Shown in pieces: positions 1 to 10,497 of a DNA stretch of 64,000 bases. The stretch's first letter is position 1. The number at the start of each line of letters is the position of its first letter. Source of the stretch: Nitzschia sp. DOCU1. Lineage: Eukaryota > Bacillariophyta > Bacillariophyceae > Bacillariales > Bacillariaceae. Below the pieces are notes generated by a model, which was not told the origin of the DNA, made no database searches, and was given only the letters and a program-made list of their open reading frames with translations. The translations under genes and the position numbers were made by a program. The DNA lies in NCBI GenBank assembly GCA_951394045.1, contig OX595986.1, forward strand, positions 558,001-622,000, given 5' to 3'.

Positions 1-899
1 TTTGGGCGCTGCAGTTTCTTGATTTGCTCCTTCAATTTCGCCTCCCGTTTCGCCGCCTGGTTTCGTTCTCGTTCTATTATAGCAGCTTTGGCTTGCACCT
101 GAGTCTCCAAGTCCCTAACTTTGTCGAGAAGCGGTTTCTCCATACTTTCAAATTTGGACTTTACACCGGCCAGTTCCCTCTCCATCTCTAACTTTGCAAC
201 AGTTGCCTTCTCAACCATTCCCTCCAACAGCAAAACACGTTCTTTCGACTTGATTTTATAAGCTCTCAATTGCTGTTGTTTTTCTTTTGCGGTTGCAAAC
301 GAAGCCTTTAGTGCTTTGCATAGGTTCTCCATGTGTTCTGGTTTGCAATTTGAGTTGTTCTGCTGGCTTATCTCCTGTGAAGATACGCGCAGTTGCTCTA
401 GTTCCTCCTCGAGTCGACTCATTCGGGCTGCTCCAACTTCTGCTGACTCGAAGTATAGAGTTTCCCATTTCCCGACCTCTTGCTCGAGGTCTTTCAGGAC
501 CTTCCCATAGTTGTTCGATTTCAGATCATTGAGCTGGTTGCGAAGTGCCCCGTTTTCTTCTCGCAGCTCGAGGATTTGTTCTTTGAATTGGGTGATCTGC
601 TCTGCATACGCCGCAAGTTCTGCTTCATACTTTGTCTTAATTTCCAATAACTGTCGCAGTTCCTCCGAGTTTTGTTCAGGTGGTGGTACTTTTTTGGAGT
701 CGTCGTTCATTGGGGCTGCCGCACCAATATCACCCCCAGCGCTGCTTCGTTGCTGTTCCTGCACGGCCCTTTTGTTGTATTTTTTGTTGCTAGTAGAAGC
801 GAGTTCTTCTAATGTTGCTATTTCTGCCGACGATGATAATAAGTCGTCCAGTATCGCTTGATTTCGATTCTCACGAAGATTGACCTTGCTTTGCCTCAT
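1..899 (-). CDS. Coiled-coil protein, 3' part beyond window edge
   Basis: An uninterrupted frame of 299 codons runs from an ATG at 899 (in-frame TAG eight codons upstream of it) off the left edge, so the C-terminus is missing. After a polar N-terminus with an Ala/Gly/Pro patch, the sequence from about residue 75 is a continuous run of Glu, Lys, Gln and Leu with heptad-like spacing (for example ELREENGALRNQL and KREAKLKEQIKKLQ), typical of a long coiled coil. No catalytic or membrane segment is visible. It may be a cytoskeletal, centrosomal or tethering protein, but nothing in the visible part identifies the family. The function is unknown; that it is coding is well supported by composition and length. 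Confidence 0.75.
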   Translation of the reverse strand, partial: MRQSKVNLRENRNQAILDDLLSSSAEIATLEELASTSNKKYNKRAVQEQQRSSAGGDIGAAAPMNDDSKKVPPPEQNSEELRQLLEIKTKYEAELAAYAEQITQFKEQILELREENGALRNQLNDLKSNNYGKVLKDLEQEVGKWETLYFESAEVGAARMSRLEEELEQLRVSSQEISQQNNSNCKPEHMENLCKALKASFATAKEKQQQLRAYKIKSKERVLLLEGMVEKATVAKLEMERELAGVKSKFESMEKPLLDKVRDLETQVQAKAAIIERERNQAAKREAKLKEQIKKLQRP

Positions 900-1664
900 C
901 ACACTTATTGTCGATTCAATCAACTACTCTTCCAAATGGCATGGAGGCAGTCGATAGAAGAAATACTGTCTAATCACTACCTCGAGGGGAGTTATTGTTG
1001 CCTTGTTGATGTTGTTGACGGTCGCCAACGTTTGTTTGCTGGGTTCATTCACGACACATGCTTACGGAAGAAGAAGTCGAAGAGGCACAAGTTGACAAGT
1101 GCATCATCGATGATTCAACTGTCCCCAAGCGATAATGTTGTGAAGAAAACCTCGACGTGCGCCAAAGGAATTAGGGGGCGTGAGCGTTGGATGGCCGGCG
1201 GGCGCTTGCTGCCAAAGCGCACCGCCACGCGTAAAGCGCGCCACGTTGTTCTTTTGATTTTTCACCCCGGCGGGCGGGCGGTCGAATCGATGAAGTCAAT
1301 CATCCTTCGCAGATAGAAGAAGAGATAGACACAGACAGTCAGTCGAAGAAGAGAATCGAATCAGTCGAAGGCCCTACCAAGTAGTCCGTCGAGTCCTCAT
1401 CAGTCGTCTGGTCGTCGCTCGCGACGGAAGGAGATGATAGCGGCGGCCGTGTGACGACGGGCGAAAATGAAAGAGAAACCATAAGAGCATGACGAGATGT
1501 AGGATTCCACTCTAGCTAGCTAGCGTCCCTTCTTTAACTGTACGTAGTTGCAGCTTGCGATTCTGTTACGATGCTTTGTCGCTACAACAGTGCAGAGGTT
1601 TCGGCGAGGGCAGCCACGAGGAAAAGCAACAATAGGGAAGTGCCTTTGAGTTTTATCAGGCTGG
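900..1664. other. Intergenic, upstream of coiled-coil gene and downstream of GT-sulfotransferase gene
   Basis: This stretch of 765 bp holds the 5' flank of the coiled-coil gene and the 3' flank of the next minus-strand gene. Around 1195-1280 it is GC-rich with repeated CGGCGGGCG and GCGCC words. No convincing coding sequence, RNA gene or transposon is visible. Confidence 0.5.
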
Positions 1665-3995
1665 TCATGTTATGAAGACTACTCCATGCAAACGGGGCAA
1701 GCTACGTGAAGCAACTCGAAAGCAGTTCATCAATGTTATGGGAGCCGCACTGGTCCCCAGCACCATTTTCTTGGCGTCTGAGTCAAGATTCACAGCATCG
1801 AGTAACAACTGTTGATACACAGCAATCTCGTTCTTTAGCACGCAGCAGGCACTCTTTGTCAACTTGGCTGGAACACTCAACTGCCGAAACATATTTTGTT
1901 TAATTTCCATGACACCGCTTTTCAAAACAACCGCATGAGCATTATCATTTATGCTTTCAACCAGTTGGGCGTTGGCGGAGAACAGACGCTTCCCTTGATG
2001 CTTCAAGTAGGATGTCAGAAGCTGAGCGTAGTCTTCGCGCATATGCTCGTAGCGAATAACGAATACGTCGGCCGAGAGATCTTTCAACGCCTCTCGCGAG
2101 AGCTCAAGATGACGGAGATATTGTTCAAACTGCTCCAAAGCCTTCGTAAGGTCGTCTGGTGAGCATTGGACCGATGCAGACCACTCGCCCTGCGTTTCAA
2201 GGGGCAGAGATTTAACGCTTTCCATGGCCACCGTCCAGGCTTTCATAGTCGGAAAACACAAGCGAAAGTCGCTTGTGAATTTTTTCTTCGAAAGGCTCAT
2301 GTCCTCGTAAAAGAAAGAATTGAATCGATCCAGGGGGTTCCTCAAGACCCACAGTCCACTGGATCGTTCGATTTGTATACGATGAACCTCGTCGGCCAGC
2401 GTCCTAGGCATTGGATGCCGCGATCTTTTCATGTTGGGTTGCCCCAACGAGATCACAGGATCAAGAACAGGCTGTTCTTGTCTTTGTTGCATCAAGGCTA
2501 ATGAGCGCACAAACCCAACAATGAATTGAGATATTCCCACTTTCGATTGAGTGTCAAATCGTTCGAAACAGCGAATCGCTAGATCTTTTGGGAGTTCAAC
2601 ACAGCGCAATCCAAAGAAGAATCGATCAGCACCAGACGAAGGCACTTCCGCCAAGGCAAATGATGGCAAATTCTGGGCGATGGCAGTCTCGATGAGCTCA
2701 CTTTGCTGGTGTCTGAACCATTTCTTCCAGATTTGACCGACGAACTTGGTTCGGACGCCATCATGATCCCACAGTACGCCGAGGGGATTCTCGATTGGGA
2801 TGAAGTTGATTGGCTCTGGATGACTCCAAACAAATTCCCCAATTGTCATGTCTTCAGTGTCTGGAATCGTAAGAGCAGCCCGGTCGACTTGCGGCGAACC
2901 AATGTACTCAGCCAGATCCGCACTCAGGATTTCAATGTGACCAACAATATAGGGGTTGCACTTTTTCCCTTGTCTCGCTCGGTCCTTGCAAAAGTTCTTG
3001 GAGCTAAGCGGGGCTCCGTCGGTTGTTTCCCAGCTGTGTGGGTCGTTCATCATGCCAGAGTACACTCGTTCTGCAGGCAATGGGAGGATATGGCCGGTGT
3101 GGTTGAGAAACTCCTTGGGGTACAATAGTGTGTCACTGTCTGCCTTGACAATGTAATCCATGTGGAGCTGATGTTGTTTGTTGAGAAAAGCGGCGTAGGC
3201 AAACCAAGTTTGGATCTTGCCTTCGAACTGGTTTTCTCGAATATTCAGGTACACAACATCGTCTTCCACCGGAGCGTCCCGGGGTGCAACCGGATTCACT
3301 ACAATTGGATATGTCTCGTTCCAGGTGACCAACTCGGTAGACGACGCGTCGGGGTTGTTGGCCCCGACGAAAAACGCGTAGGCGAGCTGGCACTGATCCG
3401 GTTGCCTGAGGGAGCCAGCAATCAAGTCCTTCAAGGAACAAATGATTGTTCGGTCCGTGTCATTGACCTTGTAACTCAAGTATGTCTTTCGAAGAATGTT
3501 TCTTCGCTCGTACTCTCTTTCGCTACCCGTAGAAGCAATACCCCAGATAAATCTGGGCATCCCTGGAGCTGAAGTAGACGACATAGTCTCCGATACCGTG
3601 CTAGTCGCACGAGTGTCGTCGCCCTTTCCTGCTTCTTTGATGAAAGAAAAATTTGTCTTGAAACTCTGAACTGGGGTTTTCACACTTTGCGGACAATAGA
3701 CAAGTGTGCTATCAACTGGAATCGCACTGCCACTTTCCTCCTCCCCAGCACTCTTGGAACTCTCCTGGTGCGTTAGAAGCGGCACAAGTGATCGGTGGTC
3801 CGAACTACCAGCGTTTGTTCTCTGTTGTACTATGCATCGTAGGGAAAGATGCCGTTCCGTCGATTCGACTACAAAGGCACAATACAAGGCTGAAAACACC
3901 CATATGCATGACATGGCGATCATGCACAACTTCTTGTTGCGGGTCATTTGTTTATGCTGAGCCGAAGGGAACCAAGATGTAGCCTTCCGCCTCAT
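1665..3995 (-). CDS. GT31-like glycosyltransferase fused to a sulfotransferase-like domain
   Basis: Protein of 776 aa from the ATG at 3995; the frame continues upstream only to a GTG. A hydrophobic segment near residues 20-45 (LCMIAMSCIWVFSALYCAFVV) after a basic stretch predicts a type II Golgi anchor. Residues about 145-400 resemble beta-1,3-galactosyltransferases of family GT31: an IASTGSEREYERRNILRKTY start and a DxD metal site at D286-S-D288 inside KADSDTL. The C-terminal third contains VLRNPLDRFNSFF (R552 to R557), which matches the 3'-phosphate-binding RNPxxR element of PAPS sulfotransferases, followed by a later IRYEHM segment. A clear 5'-PAPS P-loop was not found, so sulfotransferase activity is an inference. 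The likely role is making and sulfating cell-surface or mucilage glycans. It is divergent with the kelch-like gene at 4653. Confidence 0.7.
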   Translation of the reverse strand: MRRKATSWFPSAQHKQMTRNKKLCMIAMSCIWVFSALYCAFVVESTERHLSLRCIVQQRTNAGSSDHRSLVPLLTHQESSKSAGEEESGSAIPVDSTLVYCPQSVKTPVQSFKTNFSFIKEAGKGDDTRATSTVSETMSSTSAPGMPRFIWGIASTGSEREYERRNILRKTYLSYKVNDTDRTIICSLKDLIAGSLRQPDQCQLAYAFFVGANNPDASSTELVTWNETYPIVVNPVAPRDAPVEDDVVYLNIRENQFEGKIQTWFAYAAFLNKQHQLHMDYIVKADSDTLLYPKEFLNHTGHILPLPAERVYSGMMNDPHSWETTDGAPLSSKNFCKDRARQGKKCNPYIVGHIEILSADLAEYIGSPQVDRAALTIPDTEDMTIGEFVWSHPEPINFIPIENPLGVLWDHDGVRTKFVGQIWKKWFRHQQSELIETAIAQNLPSFALAEVPSSGADRFFFGLRCVELPKDLAIRCFERFDTQSKVGISQFIVGFVRSLALMQQRQEQPVLDPVISLGQPNMKRSRHPMPRTLADEVHRIQIERSSGLWVLRNPLDRFNSFFYEDMSLSKKKFTSDFRLCFPTMKAWTVAMESVKSLPLETQGEWSASVQCSPDDLTKALEQFEQYLRHLELSREALKDLSADVFVIRYEHMREDYAQLLTSYLKHQGKRLFSANAQLVESINDNAHAVVLKSGVMEIKQNMFRQLSVPAKLTKSACCVLKNEIAVYQQLLLDAVNLDSDAKKMVLGTSAAPITLMNCFRVASRSLPRLHGVVFIT

Positions 3996-4652
3996 TTTGG
4001 GGGTGGTGCCGGTGTTGGTCCTCGACGAGCTACTAATGGGCACCGTCCGTACAACAAGAATCTCAATGCTAAAAGTTGGTGTCTTCGAAGCTTTTTGTTT
4101 GAAGGATACAGATACTCTCTAGTAGATGGATTCGCCAGATGAGTTCATACGTGTGGGAGTCGAAAAGAGCTTTTGAGGCAAGAAGCAAGAGGCAACGAAC
4201 ACTGCTATGATATGGATGAAAGCGGATGGCATATTCCGTCCACCGAAAATGTGAAGATGTTCTCCTTTTTAAAACTACCGTACGTCCTCGTACAAAATAT
4301 ATGTGCCGCCGAGGCAGTGGAGGGTTCCGACTGTCTGAGCGCCGGCTTCCCACTTGACAAAGGGCCTAATAAGGGCGGAATCTGCCAAGCCGAATTGCCG
4401 AATACCCGGCATGCTGGTTTTTAGCGCATAGCCCCGAGTCACAGTACACTTCGCCGACAACACGCGTCGCTGTGAGGCACGCTCGCATCGTGAAGGCGAG
4501 TGTCGAAACCCTTCTTTGTGTCCTGCTGTGGTAAAGATAGCTGCCGCCTCTTATTTTGATAGAGATCGCCGTGCCACAAGGTGCATCGTTAGGAAGCAGC
4601 GCCATCCTCGGCTGGTTGCCGCTGCGATTGGCGGGGTTTCAAGCATTCTATT
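3996..4652. promoter_or_regulatory. Shared intergenic promoter region between divergent genes
   Basis: This 657 bp spacer separates the start of the minus-strand glycosyltransferase gene from the start of the plus-strand kelch-like gene, so both promoters should lie here. No defined element was recognised. Short open frames inside are not supported. Confidence 0.4.
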
Positions 4653-6260
4653 ATGGTGGTCAAGGGTGCGCGGACAACGGCTGCTGCGAATATTAATAAA
4701 AGATCTGATGGTCCGCTTATCATCCGCCGAAGAAGAAAAGTCGCTGGTGCCACTTTGATTCATCAAAAGCCGGCGTTCCAATTGGGGCGCTTTCTGGCAC
4801 GATGGTGGCCCGCGACAACCTTGCTTCTCTACTTTTCTACCTGGTTATACTTCAATCCAATTGGGAATCTTTCCCTGTCCTCGCGGAATAATAATCTGCC
4901 ACATGCATCGGCCGACGACGAGACAGCATTCCACCACAACTCTGTATTGAAACAGACCTTGATTCATTCTGTGGCAAACAGAAAGAAAAAATTAGCAGAT
5001 TCCACCCCAACGTTGATTCAAAAAATTCCCCCACTTCGGGGAAAGATTCTTTCTCAAACTTTGCCCTCGCAAGTGGCTGCCGTCTACAAGTATTTGAAAT
5101 ATGCACCTGCCACAGAAATTCCACCCAATGTCACAACAGCATGGGCTCTGGAGGAACCCTTACTAACGCCGACTAGAAATCATGAGACGGTTTTGCTTGA
5201 ATATGGAAAAGACGAAATGTTGCTGATCAATATTCTTGGCCGACATTCTCGCGCCGTCCAGTGGAGGGATCTTCAGAGCGGCCAGCAACAACAGCGCATT
5301 CCGGAGGGCAGGGATCCGGTTGGAAAACCCTTGAATGATTTAAATCACGTGGCGTCAGTTGTCGTGGATCGGATCGAAGATTTGTCCACCAATAATAAAA
5401 CTGATGTTGCGAGAAAGGAGGTTTGGATTCCCTGTGGATTTCACAATGACAAAGTGGGAAGGGAAATCAGTAGCCAGTATGTCCGCATTTTGGATTTGGA
5501 GACCATGGAGCTTCGGGCGGGCCCCAAACTGCCCTTTGCTGGAGGGGCGTGTACGGCAGCAGCCATACCATTGGAAGGCCCCGACCATCCGCCCTATATT
5601 TGCTCATTTGGTGGTACTCATGGAAACCACGACACGGGGAATTTCTTGCCCTACGCATCTTGTTATGATCGCATCCGAGAGCGATGGGTACATCCCTTTG
5701 GAAAATTGCCGTTCGGATTTGATCACGGGAGTTTGGCGCTGATTCCTCCGGGAGTGTGTCAACCTAGCGATCCCTCTCGAATTCTTATTTTTAACTATCG
5801 TACAAAGGCCTATGGTACACAAAAGGCAACAGTCGTGGCATTTGATTTACCGTCTGAACGCTGGTCCGAAGACGAATTATCTTCCCTCTCGGCGGAGACA
5901 CCTGGCCCTTGGTACATTTATGGTACGTCTGAGGGAAGAGTTGCTTCTACCGTTATTGTCGGCTGCTCTCACACACTTGTTCGTTTTGTAGCTGACATGC
6001 CTTACAATGGCATTGAGGATGAATTGAACGCGCCACGGGACGCCGCGGGTCTAGTGTTGGCCAATGGGGGGCGTTTCCTGGTCAATTTTGGAGGAGTCCA
6101 CTATCATTACGATGACTTTGATTTGAGGTCGGGGTTTCGACGCCGAGACTTTTCCGTCATTCGAGCGTTTGATGTTTGTACCAAGGAATGGAAGAAAGTA
6201 GGCGATTGGGTGTCGAAACCTATGCGATTCAAAGCGTCGGGAGCGAACGCTGGAATTTAG
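4653..6260 (+). CDS. Type II membrane protein with kelch-like ectodomain
   Basis: Protein of 535 aa starting with a basic cytosolic tail (KRSDG...RRRRK), then a single hydrophobic anchor at about residues 48-67 (FLARWWPATTLLLYFSTWLYF). The lumenal part contains kelch-like beta-propeller signs. From about residue 255 there is a WIPCGFHN element, then RILDLETMELRAGPKLPFAGGA, then ICSFGGTHG, then CYDRIRERWVHPFGKLPFG, and later LANGGRFLVNFGGVHYHYDDF and FDVCTKEWKKVGDW. The repeating pattern GG followed by a Y/W and a described quantity is typical of kelch or galactose-oxidase blades. No copper-ligand set was identified, so an oxidase function is not claimed. Its divergent neighbour is a predicted Golgi glycosyltransferase, which suggests, but does not prove, a shared secretory-pathway role. 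Confidence 0.7.
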   Translation: MVVKGARTTAAANINKRSDGPLIIRRRRKVAGATLIHQKPAFQLGRFLARWWPATTLLLYFSTWLYFNPIGNLSLSSRNNNLPHASADDETAFHHNSVLKQTLIHSVANRKKKLADSTPTLIQKIPPLRGKILSQTLPSQVAAVYKYLKYAPATEIPPNVTTAWALEEPLLTPTRNHETVLLEYGKDEMLLINILGRHSRAVQWRDLQSGQQQQRIPEGRDPVGKPLNDLNHVASVVVDRIEDLSTNNKTDVARKEVWIPCGFHNDKVGREISSQYVRILDLETMELRAGPKLPFAGGACTAAAIPLEGPDHPPYICSFGGTHGNHDTGNFLPYASCYDRIRERWVHPFGKLPFGFDHGSLALIPPGVCQPSDPSRILIFNYRTKAYGTQKATVVAFDLPSERWSEDELSSLSAETPGPWYIYGTSEGRVASTVIVGCSHTLVRFVADMPYNGIEDELNAPRDAAGLVLANGGRFLVNFGGVHYHYDDFDLRSGFRRRDFSVIRAFDVCTKEWKKVGDWVSKPMRFKASGANAGI

Positions 6261-6917
6261 CCTTTACTTGTGGGGGCGAAGCCAGGGATCAAGAAAAAGA
6301 AGGTACGACTCACAAAATGAGAAAATTGCATGCAATCAGGGATCTGTGAAACTCATCCATGGTGTACGTACATAGACTTGAAGACATTCCATCGAAACAG
6401 CCAATGGTGCATTGTCAATCGATTGCCCGGACTACAGCTGGAGAATCAAAGAATGAAATTCACAAAAGCCTTCCCTTCTGATTTTGTTGCCGGAGGCAGG
6501 GCTGTCTACGCAAACTTCCAGGACAGCGGATCATCGTTACCCATATAGAAGTCTCTAGTTTAAAATACTAGAGTAGTATCAGGTGCTAGGCCAAGACTAG
6601 CTGATCATACATCGCGAGCGTTCGTATATTTCTAGCCTGGACGAGTCCGTCTGGAAGATCTCCTGACCCCCGACGATTCCAGCCTTTCTACAACTCGGAA
6701 AAACGAATGAGCACATCGATTCTCGTTCTTAACATTCGATTCCACGTCGTCGTGTCATTGTTGACTGGAATGGATCTGGGAAGGTCGAGTAGGAAAGATA
6801 CGATACGGGGTGCCATGATAAAGCGGTGATCCTTGGCTGCAGGTACGGGAGGCAGCGGACCTGACCTGGCATGATCATCTGACCTCTTCCACACGCATTC
6901 GACCATCAAGTCTTTTC
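6261..6917. other. Intergenic downstream of kelch-like gene
   Basis: This spacer of 657 bp contains the 3' flank of the kelch-like gene. A 72-codon frame at 6330-6548 has no recognisable features. A minus-strand frame at 6688-7056 could hold a further exon of the small anchor gene at 6918-7211, but no splice pair was convincing. Confidence 0.4.
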
Positions 6918-7211
6918 TCAATCCGTGTGCCCCACGCTCATCGCCTGAGTATCCGGTGCCCATCCCATATTTGTGTGCATTGGGGTTTCCGAATGAACAC
7001 AATGATTCATCCAGTAAAAGGTAGCAGCCGTGGCTCCAATCGAAAGAAGAAAGCAAATAGCAATAATAGTAGCCGTAGCCGATACTGTCACGGAAGACTC
7101 ATCCATTTCGGATCGCTTGGTCATACCCAAGCGGTGCCGTTGGCGGACCTCCTGCGCTCGCTTCACCCGAGCGCTGGGAGAATGCATTGGTCGATCGGAA
7201 GGAGCAAACAT
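6918..7211 (-). CDS. Orphan membrane-anchor protein related to the N-terminus of neighbouring FkbM-like proteins
   Basis: Predicted 97-aa protein from an ATG at 7211. It has the same plan as the first 70 residues of the proteins at 12563 and 14672: an Arg-rich cytosolic tail (RVKRAQEVRQRHRLG), an acidic step (SEMDESS), then VSATATIIAICFLLSIGATAATFYW as the membrane anchor, followed by a short tail with Cys and Met. The paralogues read ARARQLRNRRNKSQ, then METEDG, then MSATSTIACILLLLGIGAS. The methyltransferase-like domain is absent, so this is either a truncated paralogue or the first exon of a gene whose remaining exons I could not place. The similarity is seen directly; expression is unknown. 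Confidence 0.5.
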   Translation of the reverse strand: MFAPSDRPMHSPSARVKRAQEVRQRHRLGMTKRSEMDESSVTVSATATIIAICFLLSIGATAATFYWMNHCVHSETPMHTNMGWAPDTQAMSVGHTD

Positions 7212-7861
7212 CGTAAGGGATCACAGTCTACCAGAGTGTTTTTTGGATGCACGGGTTGTCGCAATCAGGTCGACACAGAACGAAAGAGATCGCGGAGGAG
7301 TCTTTCAGTCAACAATGCGCAAAGGGGGTGGATGGAGATGCACTCTGCTGCAGTCACCTTTTCGCCATTGTCGTTGTACCTGGTATCGAATTATACGCAG
7401 TCGATTCCTTCGATTCATTCACACTCTCTGGTGCGGCGCGCGCGCGCAGGGTCTCATTCCTTGGCAGCTTGACCGGCGCGTATTTTGGCCAGCGACTGAA
7501 CGGACTCACTCAAGGACGGCCGACCTGATGAAGAGGGTCTCTATAGTAGAAGCTAGAGAGCTAGAGAGCATCCTACTACAAGTTGACCGCTTCTCGGACC
7601 CATGAACGGAGATGATCGCTTTGCCTGGGGGGCCTACTATAGTTATTGGAAGTGAATGCATCTAGCAATAGATTGCGCGCTTGAAAGCATTATAACGCTC
7701 AGATGGTGTCGCCCAATATCGCCCCATTCATAAAATTTAACGTTCCATTTCCACCTGCCATTGTAATCTACTGTTCATTTTCGAAACGACTTCTCCGTAG
7801 TATTTTCAACACAAGATTTCGAATTGTTATTTGACAGGTAAAATAGCTATGTTTCCATCTT
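7212..7861. other. Intergenic upstream of anchor stub
   Basis: This 650 bp region should include the promoter of the 6918-7211 stub and the 3' flank of the metalloprotease gene. It contains a GCGCGCGCGC run near 7436 and the palindrome TACCTGGTA at 7377. Plus-strand frames of up to 191 codons here are antisense to the stub or run through noncoding sequence. Confidence 0.4.
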
Positions 7862-9142
7862 CTAGTTTTTCGGAAGCGTATGGAGCACGTATACTTGAAT
7901 CTCAAAGTCGTCGCCCAATGACCTGGCATAGCTCGACCCCCGTGGAGAATCTTCTATCATCTCCCAAAGCGAGGCTAAATCGCCTTCTCTAAGACCCCGG
8001 CGGACCGCAAGCTGCTCAATCTCGGCTATTGCCTCGTGGTACTCTAGCCGTAGATCTTCCGACAAAATTCTGCGATCACTACTTCTCGACGAACTTCGCT
8101 CGCGTCGTAGTCGGCGACTGCCGTCTACCGTTCCATACATACTGGCAAGCCGCTTGTAATTCACCGTACCGGGGAGTAGGTTGTTTGATGGGTTGCTGGA
8201 GTAATCTAAGCAGTTCCCTAGATCTGCATTTGTGAATGACTCATCACTGCAGGAACGAAAAAAGTAACGCGGTGAGTCCCTCGCTGACCTTCTGCACCAG
8301 GTTCGACGCCATTGTCAAACAACGATTAACAAAGAAACTTACGTGTGGGGAAGTCCAAAGCCGTGCCCGACCTGGATGAAGAAACGAAAGGAACAAAGCG
8401 AGTCGCCTGGTGTTGAGCAATCTGTTGCCACAAACAGCTAAGCAATTTCATCTACCACATTGGCTCACCTCGTGACACATTGTATACCGCCGCTCATCAT
8501 ACTCGGCATTCCGAAGATAGTACTCGTTCATTTTCGCCACCGAAGACTGAATCAACCCATCCCTGGTAGAAGTAAGAATTTCATTGATCCCTAGCCACCC
8601 CGTGTCGCCAAAGTTTCCATTGCACACTTTCATGAGTCCATCCACTTGCGAACACTCATAGTCCACTTCTCCTTGCGTGATCGTAAGAGTAAGGGCATCG
8701 GGGGTTCCATTTTCCCAGTCGCTCAATGCCTGAGTGAACTCCTTCTGCCAAGTATCGTCCAAAGCGTTCAGTACTTCAAGATTCAAGCCACCTGTACCGT
8801 CAGTTGGCCATAGGTCTGTGGTATTGTCGCTCAACTTAGGATCGCCGGCGTACATATCTCCAAAGTCGATATTCGAAAGATTTCTTGGGGGAAAATGCCA
8901 GGGATCGCGGGGTGTCAGTTCCGTTTTTTGTTCCAAAGCACGAGCATCGACAAGGACGCCCACATGGTTACTTACCCCAGGACGTCGCTAAAGTCTCCAA
9001 GGTTACCCCATGCATCCTTAACGTCATTCACATCGGGCTTTCCTAAGAAGTACCAGATCATGTAGCCTCCAGCTGCCAGAAAGACGAGACTCAAGACGAA
9101 ATTGATTATGCGAAACAGCGAACATCCACGTTCTTCTCCCAT
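7862..9142 (-). CDS. Membrane-anchored metzincin-like metalloprotease, four exons
   Basis: The exons read on the minus strand are 9142-8976, 8883-8469, 8371-8343 and 8246-7862. All junctions are GT-AG and in phase, giving 331 aa. Residues about 11-32 form an N-terminal membrane anchor (IINFVLSLVFLAAGGYMIWYF). The catalytic motif HEVGHGFGLPHTDE is assembled only by splicing: exon 2 ends at CHE, the 29-nt exon 3 encodes VGHGFGLPH plus two bases of the next codon, and exon 4 continues with the Asp-Glu. This HExGHxxGxxH pattern gives three zinc-binding His residues, as in metzincins. Downstream, GNCLDYSSNP sits where a Met-turn would be, with Leu in place of Met. The extracellular N-terminal region carries NTT and NGT glycosylation sites. 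Likely an ecto- or lumenal protease; substrate unknown. Confidence 0.8.
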
Positions 9143-10497
9143 GATTGCAGTCGTTGTTTGATGTTGTGGCGAAGTAGAGTTGTCAAACTCTTTGTTTTAT
9201 GACAACTTTCTGTGATCCTTGGCTGTCTGTTTCAAATGGAGATTCGTTTGAGGGTCTCCTTTTTGGCGTCAATCTTGCCAAACACACCATTTCATGCTTG
9301 GTGGCATCCATTTCGAAGCCACCACACGCGAGGTTTTCTCTCTCGTGGTTGGTGGCTCTGACTTTTTCTTCATCAATGTTCAGCGCGCACATAAAGCTTG
9401 CCATGTTGCTTGGGCCTTCCACTCCGATTTCCTCTAAGTAACCGTATTATCAGATATACATGTATCAATTTTTGGAATTTTGATGATATCGAAAATTGCC
9501 AATAGGTGCACCATACTCTCGGACCGTTGAAACTTGAACGGTACTGAAAGCATCCGATCGTGCATCTCCGCGCTATTGGGATGGGAGAGAAGACAAATGG
9601 GATGACGGCGCATCCATCCAAGCGGGAATCAAAGACTTGACGCCAACATCCGATAAAGAAGGAACAAATGTAGGTAGCTCACCGTCTACTACGCTAATCC
9701 TGGGTTGGTGTTTATTGTCGATCTTCCGAATCTGCTGTGACGATAGCACTGCTGGACGAAATCACTTCCTTGCTTACTGGCTCGATGCCGAATGAGTCAC
9801 GCCACATTATTGTATGATTCACACATCCTCGGCAGTTGAAAGTGTGGTCAATAACGGTGCCGCAAAGTTGTTTCGTGGATGGCTCATAGTAGTTCGTAAC
9901 TCATATGTCTGCTTGGCCTCCACAAGACTAATGATGCATCGCTGCCGTTGAAATTTTCAGTCATGGTCGGGGCCTACTAGCAGAGCTGGCAAGGGCGGAG
10001 CAAGGTTGACGAATTCCTATCGTGAGCCCGCGGTAGAATGGAGAAGAAACCCCAAGCTCTTTGCTTCCCTGGGAACGTTACTATACACCAGCATCGTTGG
10101 TGTTAATGAAATTAATCCTTTGTCGATGGAAGAATCATTGGATTTTAAGAATGTAACAATACACCGCCATCGTTGGCGTCAAAAAGAAAGGTATCGGTTT
10201 CATGATTGGATGGTCTTGGCGGCGCCCCAACACCATGTCGTGTCGGCTTTGAAACATTTCGTTCCATCGTCCGCTTCGAATCATCGGTAGTATTATCCAC
10301 GACAAACTATAGCTGAGTATTATGTTGTGCTGTTGCTTTCGAGTTGTGAAAACAAGCAAGAAGAACCAGGCCGTTCAAATGGAGTACACTACTAGTAAAG
10401 TGGAAGACAAGCAATTCTGTGCTTATGCAGTTATTATAAAATTGATTTGGTGGCAAACTCTTTGTCAAAGCCGCCAAATAGGCCACTATCCTGTTTT
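9143..10497. other. Long intergenic region with small hairpin-like repeats
   Basis: This region of 1,355 bp lies upstream of the metalloprotease and downstream of the FkbM-like gene. At 10085-10103 it has the near-palindrome ACACCAGCATCGTTGGTGT, and a related copy, ACACCGCCATCGTTGGCGT, at about 10161-10179. Frames on both strands at 9183-9441 (about 80 codons) have no recognisable family and are not called. Confidence 0.45.

Noticed and set aside
858..1316. Plus-strand frame of 152 codons after the coiled-coil gene
   Set aside because: It overlaps the coiled-coil start, has no domain, and its composition is that of noncoding DNA.
6927..7605. Plus-strand frames of 181 and 191 codons
   Set aside because: They are antisense to the anchor stub and low in sequence plausibility (Arg/Ser/His rich, no domain).
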